A program made the position numbers and the translations under genes. Under the pieces are notes generated by a model. It was not told the DNA's origin and did no database searches. It saw only the letters and a list, made by a program, of their open reading frames with translations. From Cucumis sativus (Eukaryota; Streptophyta; Magnoliopsida; Cucurbitales; Cucurbitaceae), in the NCBI RefSeq assembly GCF_000004075.3, contig NC_026658.2, positions 15,550,075-15,614,074 on the forward strand: a stretch of DNA of 64,000 bases. The letters run 5' to 3'. Below, one piece after another: positions 24,698-39,600 of the stretch; position 1 is the first letter of the stretch; the number at the start of each line of letters is the position of its first letter.

Positions 24698-27600
24698 ATG
24701 GTCGGAATGATGATGGCTGTTAATTCAAGGGAGAGGCTATATGGTCTTATCAACTCAACCAAAATTGCTTCTGATATTCCTTCAAAACTTGCTCGTTTGC
24801 GTCAATTGAAAAATGTTTTGCTACCGGAAGACCCTGTTTTACTATCTGAACTCCTCCCTCGCATCCTTGAGCTACAGTCAGACCGCTTCAGCCCCATACG
24901 CAAGTTTGTCACAGAGTACGCTTCCCTTCTTTCTCTAGGTTAAGTTCACAAGCATGTATATCAATTTTTGCATTCCATTCATGAAGTGACGGAGATGCGG
25001 GTTTTTGTGCCTCGTTTTTCTGTTTTCTTTTTTGCTGTGATTTTGGGACTTGAATGCTTTTTTTTTTTCTCTCAAATTCGAAATGTCTGAATTTCTTGCA
25101 TTTCCATAGTTGTGTATTCTAAATTACATATGGTGATCGTTCCTAGTCGTTTCGTTTCGGTTACTTACTTTATTTTTCTCTACACGAAAAACATTTCCCC
25201 GCTCGCTACGTTGGATAATTAGTTTATTACTCCACAAGGTGCTGGGTGGTGGTGTACTGGTACTTAGGTGTTTCACGCACATGAACTATTGAACTCTACA
25301 AATTTTGGTTGTAGTTGCTCGTTATAATTTAGAAATACTCGGGAGATGCCCATCAGGTGTGAAACTTATGTTCATTGATATCATGGGTTTGTCAATGAGT
25401 GGAGGTGGTTCGTATTAAATTCTGCCAGATAGCTGCGATATTCATTTAAGTATTTGTGGGGTATTATCTGATTGGTTATCTCTCAATGGTATTAAAATTT
25501 ATATCTTGATGCCATATTAATGGTCTTATGCATCAATTTTGGTAGGTGAACTGTTAGGAGACTGGGATTAAGTGATTTGGTCCTGACTGAATGAGATAGC
25601 TTTGGGAATGGTTCTTACTTATTTAATTGTTTTGTTACTGTGTAGGATGATTGGTGAAATTGGATTCAAGCACATCGACTTATTGCCTCAAATTGTACCT
25701 TTATTGATAACAGTTTTAACTGACGATACTCCGGCAGTTGTTCGGCAGTCCATTACTTGTGCCATTGATTTGTTTCGCATCAGTCTTGTGAAAATTGCGA
25801 TGAAGGTAACTATATCTGCATGTTTTGTCAGGTGCTTAAATTTATAGTTTTTCTGTGCAATGCCTCTCATCACAAAGCGTCTCCTTATTTCTGCCGCTGC
25901 AACTTATTTTGTAGATTGTAGCGTCCAGTGAAAATTTAAGACTTTTCAATTTCATTTTTATTTTTTCTATGAATGATCGTGTTTCACTTTTATTAGCCAA
26001 CAATCTGTATTTAAGACAATTGAGCATAGTTTCATTTCTCAAGCTTTAAGTCACTCTCATGCTTTAAAGGTACTCACTGTTTTAGGTTCAATTCTAATAT
26101 ATTACAGGGTCTATATTCTAGCGAGATGGACAATTCACTTCAATCACTGTGGACATGGATGTTAAAGTTCAAGGAAGAGATATATTCAATAGCCGTTCAT
26201 GTAAGCAGAAATTATTATGTATTTGGTTGTATTCATTTTGTTACCATGTTTCTAAATACACATTTTTGCGAGACCTTACTTGAACATGATCTGTTCTATA
26301 GATTGTACAACTGTTTACTTGAGTTTTAAATACACATTTTTGTGTAGGGAAATGGTGGAATGAGTTTGCTAGCTCTCAAGTTTGTTGTAGAAGTAATTTT
26401 ACTTTACACACCTGATCCCAGTGTCTCTACAGAGCCTCCTGCTTGTGAAGGTAGTTGTTGTGTACTTGGCTTTGCATGGTCCATTGATGCTCGAGAGGCT
26501 TGGCCTTTTTTATTTTAATAAATTAACTAAATTGAGTTGAGTTGTCGCGGACCTTTGAAAACATCTCTTATTGTGCAGAAAGTTCTGTCGATTTCAATAT
26601 ATCATGGCTTCGTGGGGGTCATCCTATACTCAAGATTCGGGACTTATCAACTGAAGCTAGTCAAAGTTTGGGTTTGTTGCTAGATCAACTCAGATTCCCA
26701 AAAGTGAAATCTCTCAATAACACAAAGATTATTGTGCTTATTAATAGGTTATATTAATTTCCCTGCCTACAGGATTTAACATTTAACTATTTTATTTTAC
26801 TCATTTATTTCTCATTTTCTAAACACTTGAAGATAAACTTCTGAGTTTTAAAACATATTAATTAAACAAAAATGTCTTGTTGTAATCTAAGTAACCTCGA
26901 GGAGAAATCCTCCAAGAACGAAGATGATGGATGTTTTATTAGAATGAATAATGTGTTTCATACAAGAGGATAATACTCCTAGTTATAGAGTTCTATTACA
27001 ATTGGGTTAAAAGGGAAATTAACCTAGAATATTACCCAATTAACCCTTACTCTTCTTACATCATTCCAACTCTCCAAAAGAAAACTCGTCTCGAGTTTTA
27101 AAAAGAAGAAATTTATGAAGCAAAAAAAAAAAAAAAAAAAAAAAAGAACTTGTTCAATGGAGTATGACCAAACCAACCTCCTACATTTTGAACAAAAATA
27201 TTATGATCGAAGGGATAACATCGAGACAAAAAATCAAATATGGTCACTAAAAGATTAACCTCTCCATCGGCCGTAAACCCAAAAAGATGTTTCCTTCAAT
27301 CTCACTCAAACCATATTCAAAGAATCAATTTCAAAAGAATTAGCTTTCGAAGAAAATCCTTCAAGAATCACATTTTCTTTATCATTCACTTCAAGTTCTT
27401 CGAAGGTTTGAAGATTCAATTCCACCGCAACCTATGTGTCGTTGTTCTGCTCGGTATTTAATACTTCTTTTTCATCCTTTTTGTTGGATTTTTCTTCACA
27501 TGTTACCATTTCCAAATCAACACTTTCAAGTTCTTGTTCTTCAACATTATCTTCATGATTTTCTATTTGAAAATTTTCACTGTGATTTCTTTGGTTATTT

Positions 27601-30600
27601 TTTTGTATATGAAACAAATATGTTCTTGGACTCTTGCAAATAAATTGATGGTTGATCTACATGTTGAGTCATTTTCCCCAATGAACATTGATTTCTTGGG
27701 AAATGAGTTTGATTGGATCGTGGGCCATTTTTTGATAGCCGCCTTCTTATTCTATCCCAAACTGTCTTAAAAACACCAGAGTCACTAGAATCACTAGAAT
27801 CAATTTTTCAATTTGGATGATGATAGGTTCTTTGAGAAAATTGAGCATGGCCAAAATTTGAATGTTGAAATTCTTCTTCCAAATCACTTGGATCAGAACT
27901 CCAACATTGTTTATGGAAGTGCGTGGGGATGAGATCTCCTCTTCATCAGGCACAAGATCCTTTCCCTAGTCAGAGGTGTTCTTGTCGGTCACAACTCCCT
28001 TCATCAGTGAAGCTCTGATACCAATTTGATGTAATCTAAGTAACCTCAAGGAGAAATCCTCCAAGAACCAAGATTATGGATTTTTTATTAGAATGAATAA
28101 TGTGTTTCATACTAGAGGAGAAGACTCCTATTGATAGAGTTATGTTACAATTGGGGGTAAAAAGGGAATTAACCTAGAATATTACCCAATTACCCAACTA
28201 ACCCTTAGTTTTCTTATATCATTCTTAAGCTGTCTCTATATTAGTTAACTAATGAAAGAAAAATTGACTTGTAATTATTGGCTCCAAGAACCTACAGTTC
28301 TGACTCATCTTTTTGTATTTCTTCGTAGTCTTTCAACAATTGCAAATAGGAGGCCTGCATTTTATGGCCGAATTCTGCCTGTATTACTTGGCCTTGATCG
28401 CTCAGGCACTATCTTTAATGGGTTGCATGCTCCTGGTGTACATTTTGCTTTAAAGAATGCATTTCTCAACTGCTTGAAGTGTACCCATCCTGGTGCTTTA
28501 CCGGTAAATTTCCTAGACTAAAATTTAACTTTTTGAACCTTGCACCCAAAAGAAAATTGGCATCCTTCTATAGTTAGGTGAATTTGCTGTGTTTTCTGCC
28601 TTATTCACATCTTTTCCTTTCTTTAATAGTCTGTTACATGTTTTTATATGTTTTACAAGTTCTATTTGTACACATCTTCTGTAGTCTATATTAACTCAAT
28701 AAAGAATATGATATATCTGATGTATTATTTACCTTGCTGGGTTGGTGACCTGATGATCGTAGGACTGAGCTATAAGTCTTGGTAGCTTTGAGGTTATGGG
28801 TTTATCGTCAAACAAAGGTGGCTGCTCAGAGTAGGAAAATATTGTACAAGTTCTATGCCATATGTAGATTTAAGAAGTAGTCGTGTAAAATTAATCAAGT
28901 TGTCTATAAACTAGCTTGCATGCCCACAACTATTATAAGCGAAGTCGTGCAGTTTATTTGATTTATTCTCTTTGCTGGATAGTATAGTAAATGTACTATC
29001 AGAAATTGTTCACCTTGTATAGATTGAATTGATAGTGGAGATAATTGTGGTCACTGTAGTGGCGGGATCCTCTAATTGGTGCCGTGAGAGAGATGAAAGT
29101 TAGGGGAGGGGCTGACCCATCCCTTAATCAAGTTTCAACAGATAATGGATCTGTAAAGGAGGAGCAGGGCGATGGCCATTTGGTAAGTGCCAACTTCTTT
29201 GCCCATTATTAGTTAAATATTTATGAATGGAGTCATTATTAAAGGTTTGCCGCCTGAGATATGGCATACAAGTGAGCAGATCTGACTACAACTTTAATCT
29301 TTTATAGGACGAGAAGGCTGCTGTTCTAAGTACTTCTAGTGTTATGCAGAATAATTTGGGGAGGAAGAGAGCTGGAGAACCAGACAGCTGTGATTTGTCA
29401 GAGGACGGAAATGGATCTGGAAAACGTGCCAGACCAACAACTAATGTCTCAGACACCGAGGAACCTTCTAAAGAAATAGGGAGGAGTACTGTCGTGTCTA
29501 AACAGAATGCATCATCAAGTGGAACATCGCCAACAGAAGATGTGGATACTGGACCAGCGCAGCAACTTGTAACTATGTTTGGTGCCTTAGTCGCTCAAGG
29601 AGAAAAAGCTATTGGGTCCTTACAGATTCTTATCTCTAGTATTTCTGCTGACTTGCTTGCTGAGCTTGTCATTGCTAATATGCGTTTCCTTCCTCCTCAT
29701 CAGCCTGATACAGGAGGTGGAGAACTTCTGCAGAATATGTGTATAGTTGGTAGTGACGTTCAAGCCAAATATCCATCATCATTTGTTGCAGATGTTCTTT
29801 CATTATCTAGCACCTTCCCACCAATTGCGTCGTTGTTGGATTCTTCTAGGTCATTATCTGATCACATGGTAGTACAATTTTATCTGACACGCTACCTTGA
29901 ATTCTGGGCCAAATTTTTTGTGGTGTTTGATTATTTTCTTTATTGATGATGAGTATGTTATATTAGGTTGTTATTTATGTAATTTCTTTCTTTCTTTCTT
30001 TTGCATTGTCCTCTTCTTAATTTTCGTTTTTAATCTCATCCCTAGAAACCTCAAGAGGAAGAAGACCACCATGCAGTTCCAGTTCCTATTGTTGACCGCG
30101 TTGGGACAAGTCATGATTTTGAAAATGCCATTACACCAACTAATTTACCTGGTTCCAAAGCTTCAATATCTGAAGCGGAAGAAGTTTGCTCAATCATTCC
30201 ATCTAGTATACATGATATGGGCAATTTAGACAGTGGGATACCTGGACTTGATTCTTCTGTTCAAAGTGATGGGATGTCAGACACCGCTGTTACTCCCTCG
30301 CTTGCATCATCTGGTTTTGATGAATCTAATCAAGAGAACATTTCAACTTTGGATCTAACCTCTTCGAAACTATCAGGAGAAAAATCAGAGGAGCTTAGTC
30401 CAAAGGCAGTTGTTTCAGACGTCAACAGCTTGGCTTCTTCAACTGCAACTTCTGCGGCGGTGTCTTTTCAGTTGGTCTTGCCCAAGATGTCAGCACCTGT
30501 TGTTGACCTTGTTGATGAAGAGAAGGATGAATTACTAAAACTGGCATTTGTGCGAATTGTTGAGGCATATAAGCAAATAGCAGTTGCTGGAGGATCACAA

Positions 30601-33600
30601 GCCCGCTCTTCTCTTTTGGCATATTTAGGAGTGGAGGTATTGGTTTTTTCTTGTGTCTGGTTATGAGAAATGTTTCTCCTTAAATTGAATTTGATTTCCA
30701 GGCTGGTCTGGTTAAATGATCCATATTTTGTTCAACGCTCTCTGTTCATATCATACACTTAACTGTTACTAATGCAGCATGTTCACGTTCTCAAATTTGA
30801 TAACTCTTAGCTGATTTATCATGCCCTTCACCTACCATATACTATGAGAGTGAGGTTGCTTGGGAAGTTCTTTTACCATTCCATTACCTTGGCCTTGGCA
30901 ACCAAAATGAGTTTCTCTTGTCACATATTGATCATAAGGGCAGATTTATACATTTGAATTGGAATGCAACAAATCTTATTTTTAAATTTCTTCTTATAAT
31001 AACAACCTCTATTTCAAATTTAGAAAGTAAAATTCTCCTAAATAGTGTTTCTTTACAGTTATATTTCTCCTGATGGGCACTGAACACTTTTTGAACTTAT
31101 ACTGATACTTTTGTTCAAGCTATGATATAGTGAACTTTACAGTTGTACTTCTTTTGTGTGTGTCGTAGTTTCTTAAATGTTGAGATGTTCTCCAAGTTTA
31201 TGATTTTCATATTCCATGGTTTGATTCATTCAATTTGGTTGGAAGCTCATCTTATTTCAGATTGTGCTCGTTCTATACTTATCTCTTTGCAATAGTTATC
31301 TATCTAAAGACATAAAATTTTAACTTTTTTTGTTTGTTTTTTCTTGGGCAGTATCCTTTGGAATTAGAGGCATGGAAAGTGTTGCAAAACCATATATTGG
31401 CTGATTATGTAAATAATGAGGTGAGGATTTTTCTTAGAATAAGGCTTCTACGAAATTTTTGCAGTTTCACGTTTAACATTCTATTTCCCTTTGTCCTTCT
31501 CTTCATGCTCTGTCATTGTATAAAACATCTTTTTGTGGTTACAGTAATGTCTTAAATCCATATGGGTTCATGACTTCAATTGCTATTTTTTTTCCTTATC
31601 TGCAATATGTGCAACTGTCAGCATTTGCAAAGATACAAGACCTCTAGGAAGCATAAACACTTCATTTTAGGGGGAGTGTTCGTGCCAGACAGGGACACTT
31701 AAAAAATGCTTTGGATACGTGTCCGACACTCAAATTTCTGTGCCCTATTTTTATACATTTATTTTCAATTGCAGATATGTGGATACGTTTAGGACATTTT
31801 CTGAACACTGAATTTTCTTAAAAGAGAAAATGGTCCTACCTTTTACGCTGGATCCACATTTAAAGTCCAAATCATTTATATGTTAAACTAAGATTACAAA
31901 AACAAAAGAAAAGCTCATTTTCTTAACCAAAAAAATTGAAGTTACCATTGTTAATCGACTTGACATTTTATGTTTCTTTTGTGAAGTGCATTTAGTGTTT
32001 TATGTTGAATTTATACCTATTCTAGAAAAATAATAATAAAAAGGGGAAAGTACCTTTTTGACCCCAGGTCTTGGGTATAGTTTCTATTTGGTCCATTGGT
32101 TTCAAAATGTTGAAATTTTAGTCCTTGAGTTTTGAGTTCGATTTCATTTTAGTCTCTAAGTTTTGAAATGATACAATTTTACCCTTGAATTTTGTTTCAG
32201 TTTAATCTCTAGGTTTTAAGATTTACACTTTTAACACCGTATTTTACTAAATACTCATTTTCTATCTTAGTGTTGATCTCTACTAATTAATTAAAAGTGA
32301 AAATTTGAAATTTATCTTAACAGTGTTGCAAATATGATGAAACTTAATTAATATACTTCTTTTAATTGTTTTAAATTAATCAATAGACTAATACACTAGA
32401 CACTGAAAGTGAGTATTTAATGAAAAATTGAGGTTAAAGTGTAAATCTTGAAACCTAAGGACCAAGTTGAAACACAACTTAAATATCAAGGTCAAAATTG
32501 TCATAGTTTAAAACTTGGGACTAAATTAAAATCAAACCAAAAACTTGAAGACTAAAAGTAACATTTTAAAACCTAAGGACTACACAAAAACTAGATCCAA
32601 AACGTAGAGACCAAAAAAGTATTTTTCCCTAACAAGAAAGAGCATCCCCAATGTGTCTGTGTCCTAGTTTATTTTATTTTTAATTGGCGTATTGACGTGT
32701 TGTGTTGTGTCCATGCTGCTTAGTAAGGCATTATACTATCGTATATATTCCTTCCTTTTGGTCTCTAAGTACCTTAAGTACTCCTGAGCTGCTCTTGTTA
32801 ACATCAATTCTTTAACCTCAGTCTTGCTAAAGTTCTATTCCCTGCATCTATGTTGTAGTATAAAGCCTAGAGTATGAATGTTGTTAAAGACGTTAAAAGT
32901 TAAAACTATGGATCAAATGCAACTCTAGCTTGAATCTCTTAGGGTTTGCGCCTACATCTATTTGGATAATGTTACTCCCACTTATTCTTATTGAATAAAA
33001 GTGTCCTACTAGTCTGCTATTGAAGTATACTCCTGCCTTGGTTACTAAGTCTGCTATTATTTCCTTTGGCATTGGAAAATAAATTATATTGGTTTGTGTA
33101 CTTGGTTTGCCAGAAATTTAAGTCATGTTTCATTTAGTAAACTAAGTTATCATGCACGAGCTTGAATGAGATGTCTATTGGTTTCTCTCTTTTCTCTTTA
33201 TCTTTTATTTTCTTCTCTCAGTGTTCAACTAAATTCATACATGCTGACTATAACAATTGGTTCAGGGACACGAGTTGACTTTGCGGGTTCTGTATAGGTT
33301 ATTTGGAGAAGCAGAAGAGGAACACGATTTCTTTACATCTACAACTGCTGCTTCAGTATATGAGACATTTCTGCTCACTGTGGTGTGTGCTTTGCGACCC
33401 TATTTCTTGCAGGTATTATTTTGTATATATGTGAATAATTTGATTTTTCATGCAGGCAGAAACACTTAAAGATTCTTTTCCTCCATCAGACAAGTCATTA
33501 AGTAGGTTACTCGGCGAAGCTCCTTATCTACCAAAGTCAGTCATAAACCTCTTGGAATGCATGTGCTCTCCTGGAAACAGTGAAAATGCAGATAAGGATA

Positions 33601-36600
33601 CTCTAAGTGGTGATCGTGTAACTCAAGGTCTTAGTGCAGTGTGGAGTTTGATTCTGTTGAGACCCCCTATTCGTGATGTCTGCTTGAAAATTGCCTTACA
33701 GGTTTTAATTTCCTCAAAACTTATTTCAGTTTCTGTTCTACTTCAGTTATTTTCTTTGTTACGTAGACTTTTAGTTCACAGATTGTTCATCCATTATTTA
33801 AAATTTTAATGTTTACTTACTAAGCATGATCAATAGTAAGCGGTTAAGAGTTCATGACTACAGTATTATTTATTGTCTAAATGCAGATGATAAATCCTAT
33901 TGGTTTGTTTGTTCTTAACTACGAACTAGATATGAATTCATATTTGATGTTTCTTTTCTAATATTTTTTTATTACTTGTGATTAATCTGAATCATTTGTA
34001 ATACCTTTTTTTTTTCTTGTTAAAGTCTTTAAGTATTTGATGTTGTGTAATTGCCTTGTACGTTTCTATTAAAGCATGTGATGTTTGGAGGGTTCTTCCC
34101 TTCCTTCACCTCCACCCATTTTGCTCTTTTTCCCTGTCATTTGATCTCACTTTGACTCTCTTTTTACCATGAAAGAGCACGGTACATCTCTCCGAGGAAG
34201 TGAGGATGAAGGCAATTCGTCTGGTAATTTGCTGACAACTTAATACACAACAAAATAATCGTTTTCTGTTACTTAAGTTCTCTCTTTTTGTAGGTTGCTA
34301 ACAAACTTTATCCTATACCATCCATTTCTCAACGAATAGAAGATTTTTCCAAGGAAATGCTGCTTTCTGCCATTAGTGACCTTGCTACAGATATGACAGA
34401 TGCTGATGGACTAGCATCAGAATCACATAAGGTTTGTTTTCATATAGCAATGCAAAAAAAAAAAAAAAAAAGAAGGAAAAAGAAAAAGGAAAATTGTCGT
34501 GTCAAGTATAAGATGCCAAAATTGAGTATTACACAATTGTAATTTTAGTTGTCTTATTTGGTTGAATAAGAACCTTCAAAATTTTAGTTAGAATTCCCGA
34601 TTCTGGAGCTCAAGTATTACATCTTACCTAATTCTAGTTGTTCAATACTTTTTGATGTTTCAACTATTTAATTAGCTTTGTTGTCACTTGGCAGTCTGGA
34701 AATTTAGAATTGACTTTGGCATTTGTTACTTATTTAGCAGGATGCTCATCCAGAAAAATCTTTAGTTGAATCTAGTGCCATCGGTAAAGATATTTCTTCT
34801 GATACCCATCCTTCATCCATTTCACAAGTTGACACATCTCTTCCAATCTCTGAGGCCCAGCGTCGGATGTCCTTGTATTTTGCACTTTGTACAAAGGTTT
34901 GAGGTTGTCTAATCAAATGCAGTTATTTTAGTTTGTCTTAAGAAAATGACTTCTTTTTTCTGAAGCTTATAGTCTATTTGTGTAATCTAAATACAGAAGC
35001 ACTCACTTTTTCGCCAAATTTTTGTCATGTATAAAGATGCCTCAAAAGGAATTAAGCAGGTTTGTCCCACTTTATAATGCTGCTTTTCTTTCTTTTCACG
35101 AGTTCTGATTTCTGAAATTTTTATCACTTGTATTTTTTATAGGCTGTCCATGACCATATCCCTATACTTGTCCGCACAATGGGCTCATCCTCAGATCTTC
35201 TTGAAATTCTTACTGATCCTCCAAGCGGAAGTGAAAATCTTGTTATGCAGGTTTTCCTCTATCAAATAAACTATATGTCTATTATACACTGAGACCAACA
35301 AAATGGGGGGCATAACAATTGTTTTTTTGTTTCCCTGATATTTTGCTCTGTTAGGTTTTGCATATACTGACGGATGGGATTATTCCGTCATCGGAGTTAG
35401 TTTTTACCATTAGCAAGCTATACAATTCAAAACTAAAGGTAAGCATTATTCTATTTTGACAATCAAGCTCTGAGCTTAAACCTTATTGATTTATTTTTAT
35501 ATTATATTTTCCTCAATTGTAACATCTGGCCAAAGTTTTCAGGGTATTTAGGTTCTGATCCTAAAGTCCTGATTTAAAGTCTCACTATAAAGGAAGTGTT
35601 TATTTTGCTAATGGCTGTTATGTGTTGGTTGCTTTTAGGATGTGGAGATTATGATCCCTGTATTGCCATATCTACCCAAAGATGAGGTGCATAACCTCCT
35701 CTCTTATGGCTTTTCTTCATCTAAGTGTATCTGGGTATCTCTATGTTTTGAGCTTGTACAGTGGATAATATTTTTTTAATTTGAATTTGTTTTTTTCTTC
35801 TTGAAACACAGACAAGCCTCTTCTATTAATGATAGAATATGAGACCTAAGCTCAAAGCACAAGAGTATTGAACTAAGAACAAAAGAACTAGGAAAGAGTA
35901 CAAACTAAAGTGAACACATAGGCAACAAGAAGAAGTCAACCTAAACAAACGAAGTTAAACAAAAACTTAACAAACAGAATAAAGCCTTTTCAATGCAAAA
36001 CAAACTGAAGAAAGCTAAATACAAAGCACTAAATACAAAGCAAAACTTGTTAACTCTATCAAAAGGAGCCCATTCGAATATGATTACTTGCACACCCAAA
36101 TCTTCTATATGAGAGGAGAAAGAGAAGCGCCAAGGAGAAGCAGCCGGCCACCTCAAAACTGTTCTTGTCAGTGCCAACCATAACTCAGAGAAACTCGAAA
36201 ATATATTCTAAAACAAACAGAAACTGATTCCAAAAGAACTCCCCAGAAAATACTCTCCTTTGGCAAGCCATAAAAATGGAGATCTAAACACAAAAGTCAT
36301 GACAAGCAGGCTAGGCTACCACAAACAGCAAGGCTTAAAATCATCCACCCATGTGAGAAATCTCGGAAAGGCAGCAATGGTTCAAATCTGGAGGGACTGC
36401 AATGGATGTCCTAAGGATCAAACTAGAATAATTCCGCAATCAGCAACTATTGGCTTTAGATGATCTGGTATTTCGCAAGATTAGGGTAAGGGGCCAGTAG
36501 CAGGGGGACAGATTTGCAAAATTTGGGTCTTCGTCGCACTGGAAAAGGGCATTAAGATCTGTGTCTAGAGGCTCAAAACGTTGCTCCCCTTGAGCTCAGC

Positions 36601-39600
36601 TAACTTATCAAATTGCTCCAATTCCTTACTACTAATGCTGAAAGGAGAGTCGAAAGAGGACTCCCCCTTTTTTCTAGAGGGATGGAGAGGGATTTTGCTC
36701 GGGGAACTCTTCAAGAATTTCACCTTTGAGTTGGGAAAAGAAAACTCAGCATACTTAAGCTATGTAGGATGAGAGGAATGAGAGCCTGGCTTAGTAGGAC
36801 AGGCTGGAGTTGCAAATGGGTACAATGAACTTCCAATAAATCTGGATTAGTTTCTAAAGATTTCTTGAACCTGCTTGACTGTAATGAGAGATTTGAATTT
36901 GTTATTTTACCAATTACCGTAGATGTTTTCAGCAATCTTCCATCACTTATTGTTCAAGCATTTGATAGCAAATGTTAGTTATTTCTGTAATAAGATGAAT
37001 ACCTAGGACCAATGGCTATAGAAGAAAACTAGAGATTATAAAAAGCGTTCCAGATAATCAATAGGTTGTTTAGACTGCAATTTGTGAACAATGATATTAG
37101 CACTGGTTAAATGCTCGAATAAAAAATTCTCACAAAAGTTGCAAAAGAGTGTCATAAAAAATCCGATAGTTGCTTTTGGACCATATGCACCAGAAGAAAG
37201 CTCTGACCGACTTCCCAATCTTTGCAGTTCCCTTTTGATATCCTCCATGTACTTCTTTGATGATTGTCTTTCATTTTTCAGCATTTCAAAATTTCATTTT
37301 AAAAAAAAATGTTACTATCAGTTGAAATCCCCTGAAATCATTTTCTTATTTTGTTAGGTTATGATGATCTTCCCACATATTGTGAATCTTCCAGGGGATA
37401 AATTCCAAGCAGCACTTCTACGGATACTGCAGGTATTAATTTCCCGCTCTTCGTTGGCAGCATATGCAGTGGTGTTATTCTTCCATGTTTTCCAGGAGAA
37501 AAAAGTCCGGCTCTCATCATGAACCAACTAAAGTAGATCTTTGTTTTAGCTGGGAATATGTTTAATGCCCAAGCTTTGCAGTATTTAACAGACAATGTTA
37601 TTTTTTCCAAGTATAAAGCTATTTTCGTTAATGCTTGAAAAGAAAAAATTGAATGTACTAGGAACTAGGAAAAGCTTTGGTCTTTGGTAAATTAGCAATA
37701 TAAGCTGCGAGTAGTAGAATTATTCATTTATTATTTTTTATTAGCTTGGCTATATAATCATCTTCACATTTGAGTCCCTGGATCTAGATACCTTTGGTTT
37801 TTTGTCGTAAATTAAATTGTCAATCATTTATTTTGCTCGGAACCACATTGAGAAGCTATGTTCTAAATTACACGTTGATTTTATTTCCGTTCAATATCCT
37901 ACTCAGGGATCATCTCAGTCTGGGCCAGTTCTAAATCCAGCTGAAGTTCTAATTGCTATTCATGGAATTGATCCTGACAGAGATGGAATTCCTCTCAAGA
38001 AGGTTGCCCTTCTTCATTTTCTCTATCTATAACATAACCGTGTCTCCTTATTGAACAATTGGTTGCTTCACCTTCAGGTCACAGATGCCTGCAATGCTTG
38101 CTTTGAGCAGCGTCAAACTTTCACCCAGCAAATCATTGCAAAAGTTTTGAATCAATTGGTTTGTATGATCATGATGAGTCCTTCGATAGCATGTGGAGAC
38201 AGTTTCTCTTTTTTGAAATGACAGCAAGATGCTTGTCCTTTGCAGGTTGAGCAGATCCCTCTTCCATTATTGTTCATGCGCACAGTATTGCAAGCCATTG
38301 GTACTTTTCCAGCACTGGTAAGATTATGACTCTTGCTCTCATTGGTCACTAATTTTTGAAAAATGAAAATGTGGTGAAGATTATTGTCAGTTTTGGTGGG
38401 TAACAGATGCTATCTGTCACGTTGCTAGGTCAATATAGAAGTATGATGTTTTATTTATTACACAAAAAATTCCTTTGTTTAGTCTATTCCGTGCAAAATC
38501 CCAATTTGATAGTGGGTATGGAAAAGCCATTTGATCGTTGTTTCTGGCTTTTCTTTTTCCTTGTCAATAGCATGGACTTACCTTAAAACTTAAGGTGCTT
38601 GTATTCATATTGAACTTGCATATTTAGATTTTCATAATCAATATATTTTCCCTTGTACTATCTCAAACTCAATTAAAGGACTAAAAAGGTTGTGATACGT
38701 TTCTTTCCCAAAATAGTCTAATATGTTGGACTGTAATGACTCAGAATTATGGATTGTGTGATCCATCTCAGATTATCCATTTATTTCATCTTTTTCATAA
38801 CTAAAAAGAAAATAGAAAAGAAAGGAGAGTTCTGTTGAGACCGAAGAAAGGCAAACGGACAATGCAGGGTTCAGGAAATGATGGAATCCTGCCTAAAAAC
38901 TACAAAAGCAATGCATTTGGTTGTTTTCTTTCTTCTCTTCCACAATCTCCCAATTATTAATACTGGTTTTGTTTTCTTTTCTACAGGTAGATTTTATAAT
39001 GGAGATTCTATCACGTCTTGTTGGCAAACAGGTCAATATTTTTCCACTTTTCGATCACTTGTGATTTAAGGTTTAACCATTCTTAATCTGGTGATGGGCT
39101 ATTGCAGATATGGAAATATCCCAAGTTGTGGGTAGGCTTTTTGAAGTGTGTACTTTTGACAAAGCCTCAATCATTTAATGTGCTGCTGCAGGTGCGTCTC
39201 AATTGTAGCATTACTTTAGTAATTTTTTCCTGTATTCCGTACGTGTATTGAATTATGTGGTTATTTATTGTTTCTTGGTAAGAATTTTTCTCTTAATTTG
39301 TTGAAAACAACTTTCCTTGAGATAGAAGTAAGAAAGAAAGAAAGAAAGAAAGAATACATGGACATAAAAATGATCGGTTCCCAAAAAAGAAAGCACTTTA
39401 AAGAAACGGACTCCAACTATATTGATAACATTTTATGAGCGCCTTGGTGTCTTGAAAGTGGTTGAGGATGCATCCGGTGGTCATGGCTTGACTTATAGCG
39501 GCTCTGTTGATTGGCCAGTCATCCCTCGATGGGGCAAATCATTAGACTATGAAAGCTTCCTTCCAATCAATGACATCATTGGGAAATGATGATTCTAGCT

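Larger units (their letters stand above)
26881..28221 (-). mobile_element. Small non-autonomous LTR retroelement (TRIM-like) in a symplekin intron
   Basis: Direct repeats at 26881-27063 and 28030-28221 share about 85-90 percent identity by eye. Both begin TGTAATCTAAGTAACC and end near TCTTAYATCA. On the minus strand each LTR therefore runs TGATRTAAG... to ...GATTACA, with standard TG/CA ends. Just inside the right copy, at 28012-28023, the minus strand reads TGGTATCAGAGC, the initiator-Met tRNA primer-binding site. The internal part is only about 0.97 kb, holds a (A)22 run near 27123, and has no gag-pol. Minus-strand frames at 27432-27617 and 27747-27953 are acidic and unrelated to known proteins. 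Flanking 5-mers (CTTGT, TTCTT) do not match cleanly. The element sits in the intron between symplekin exons 5 and 6. Confidence 0.88.
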
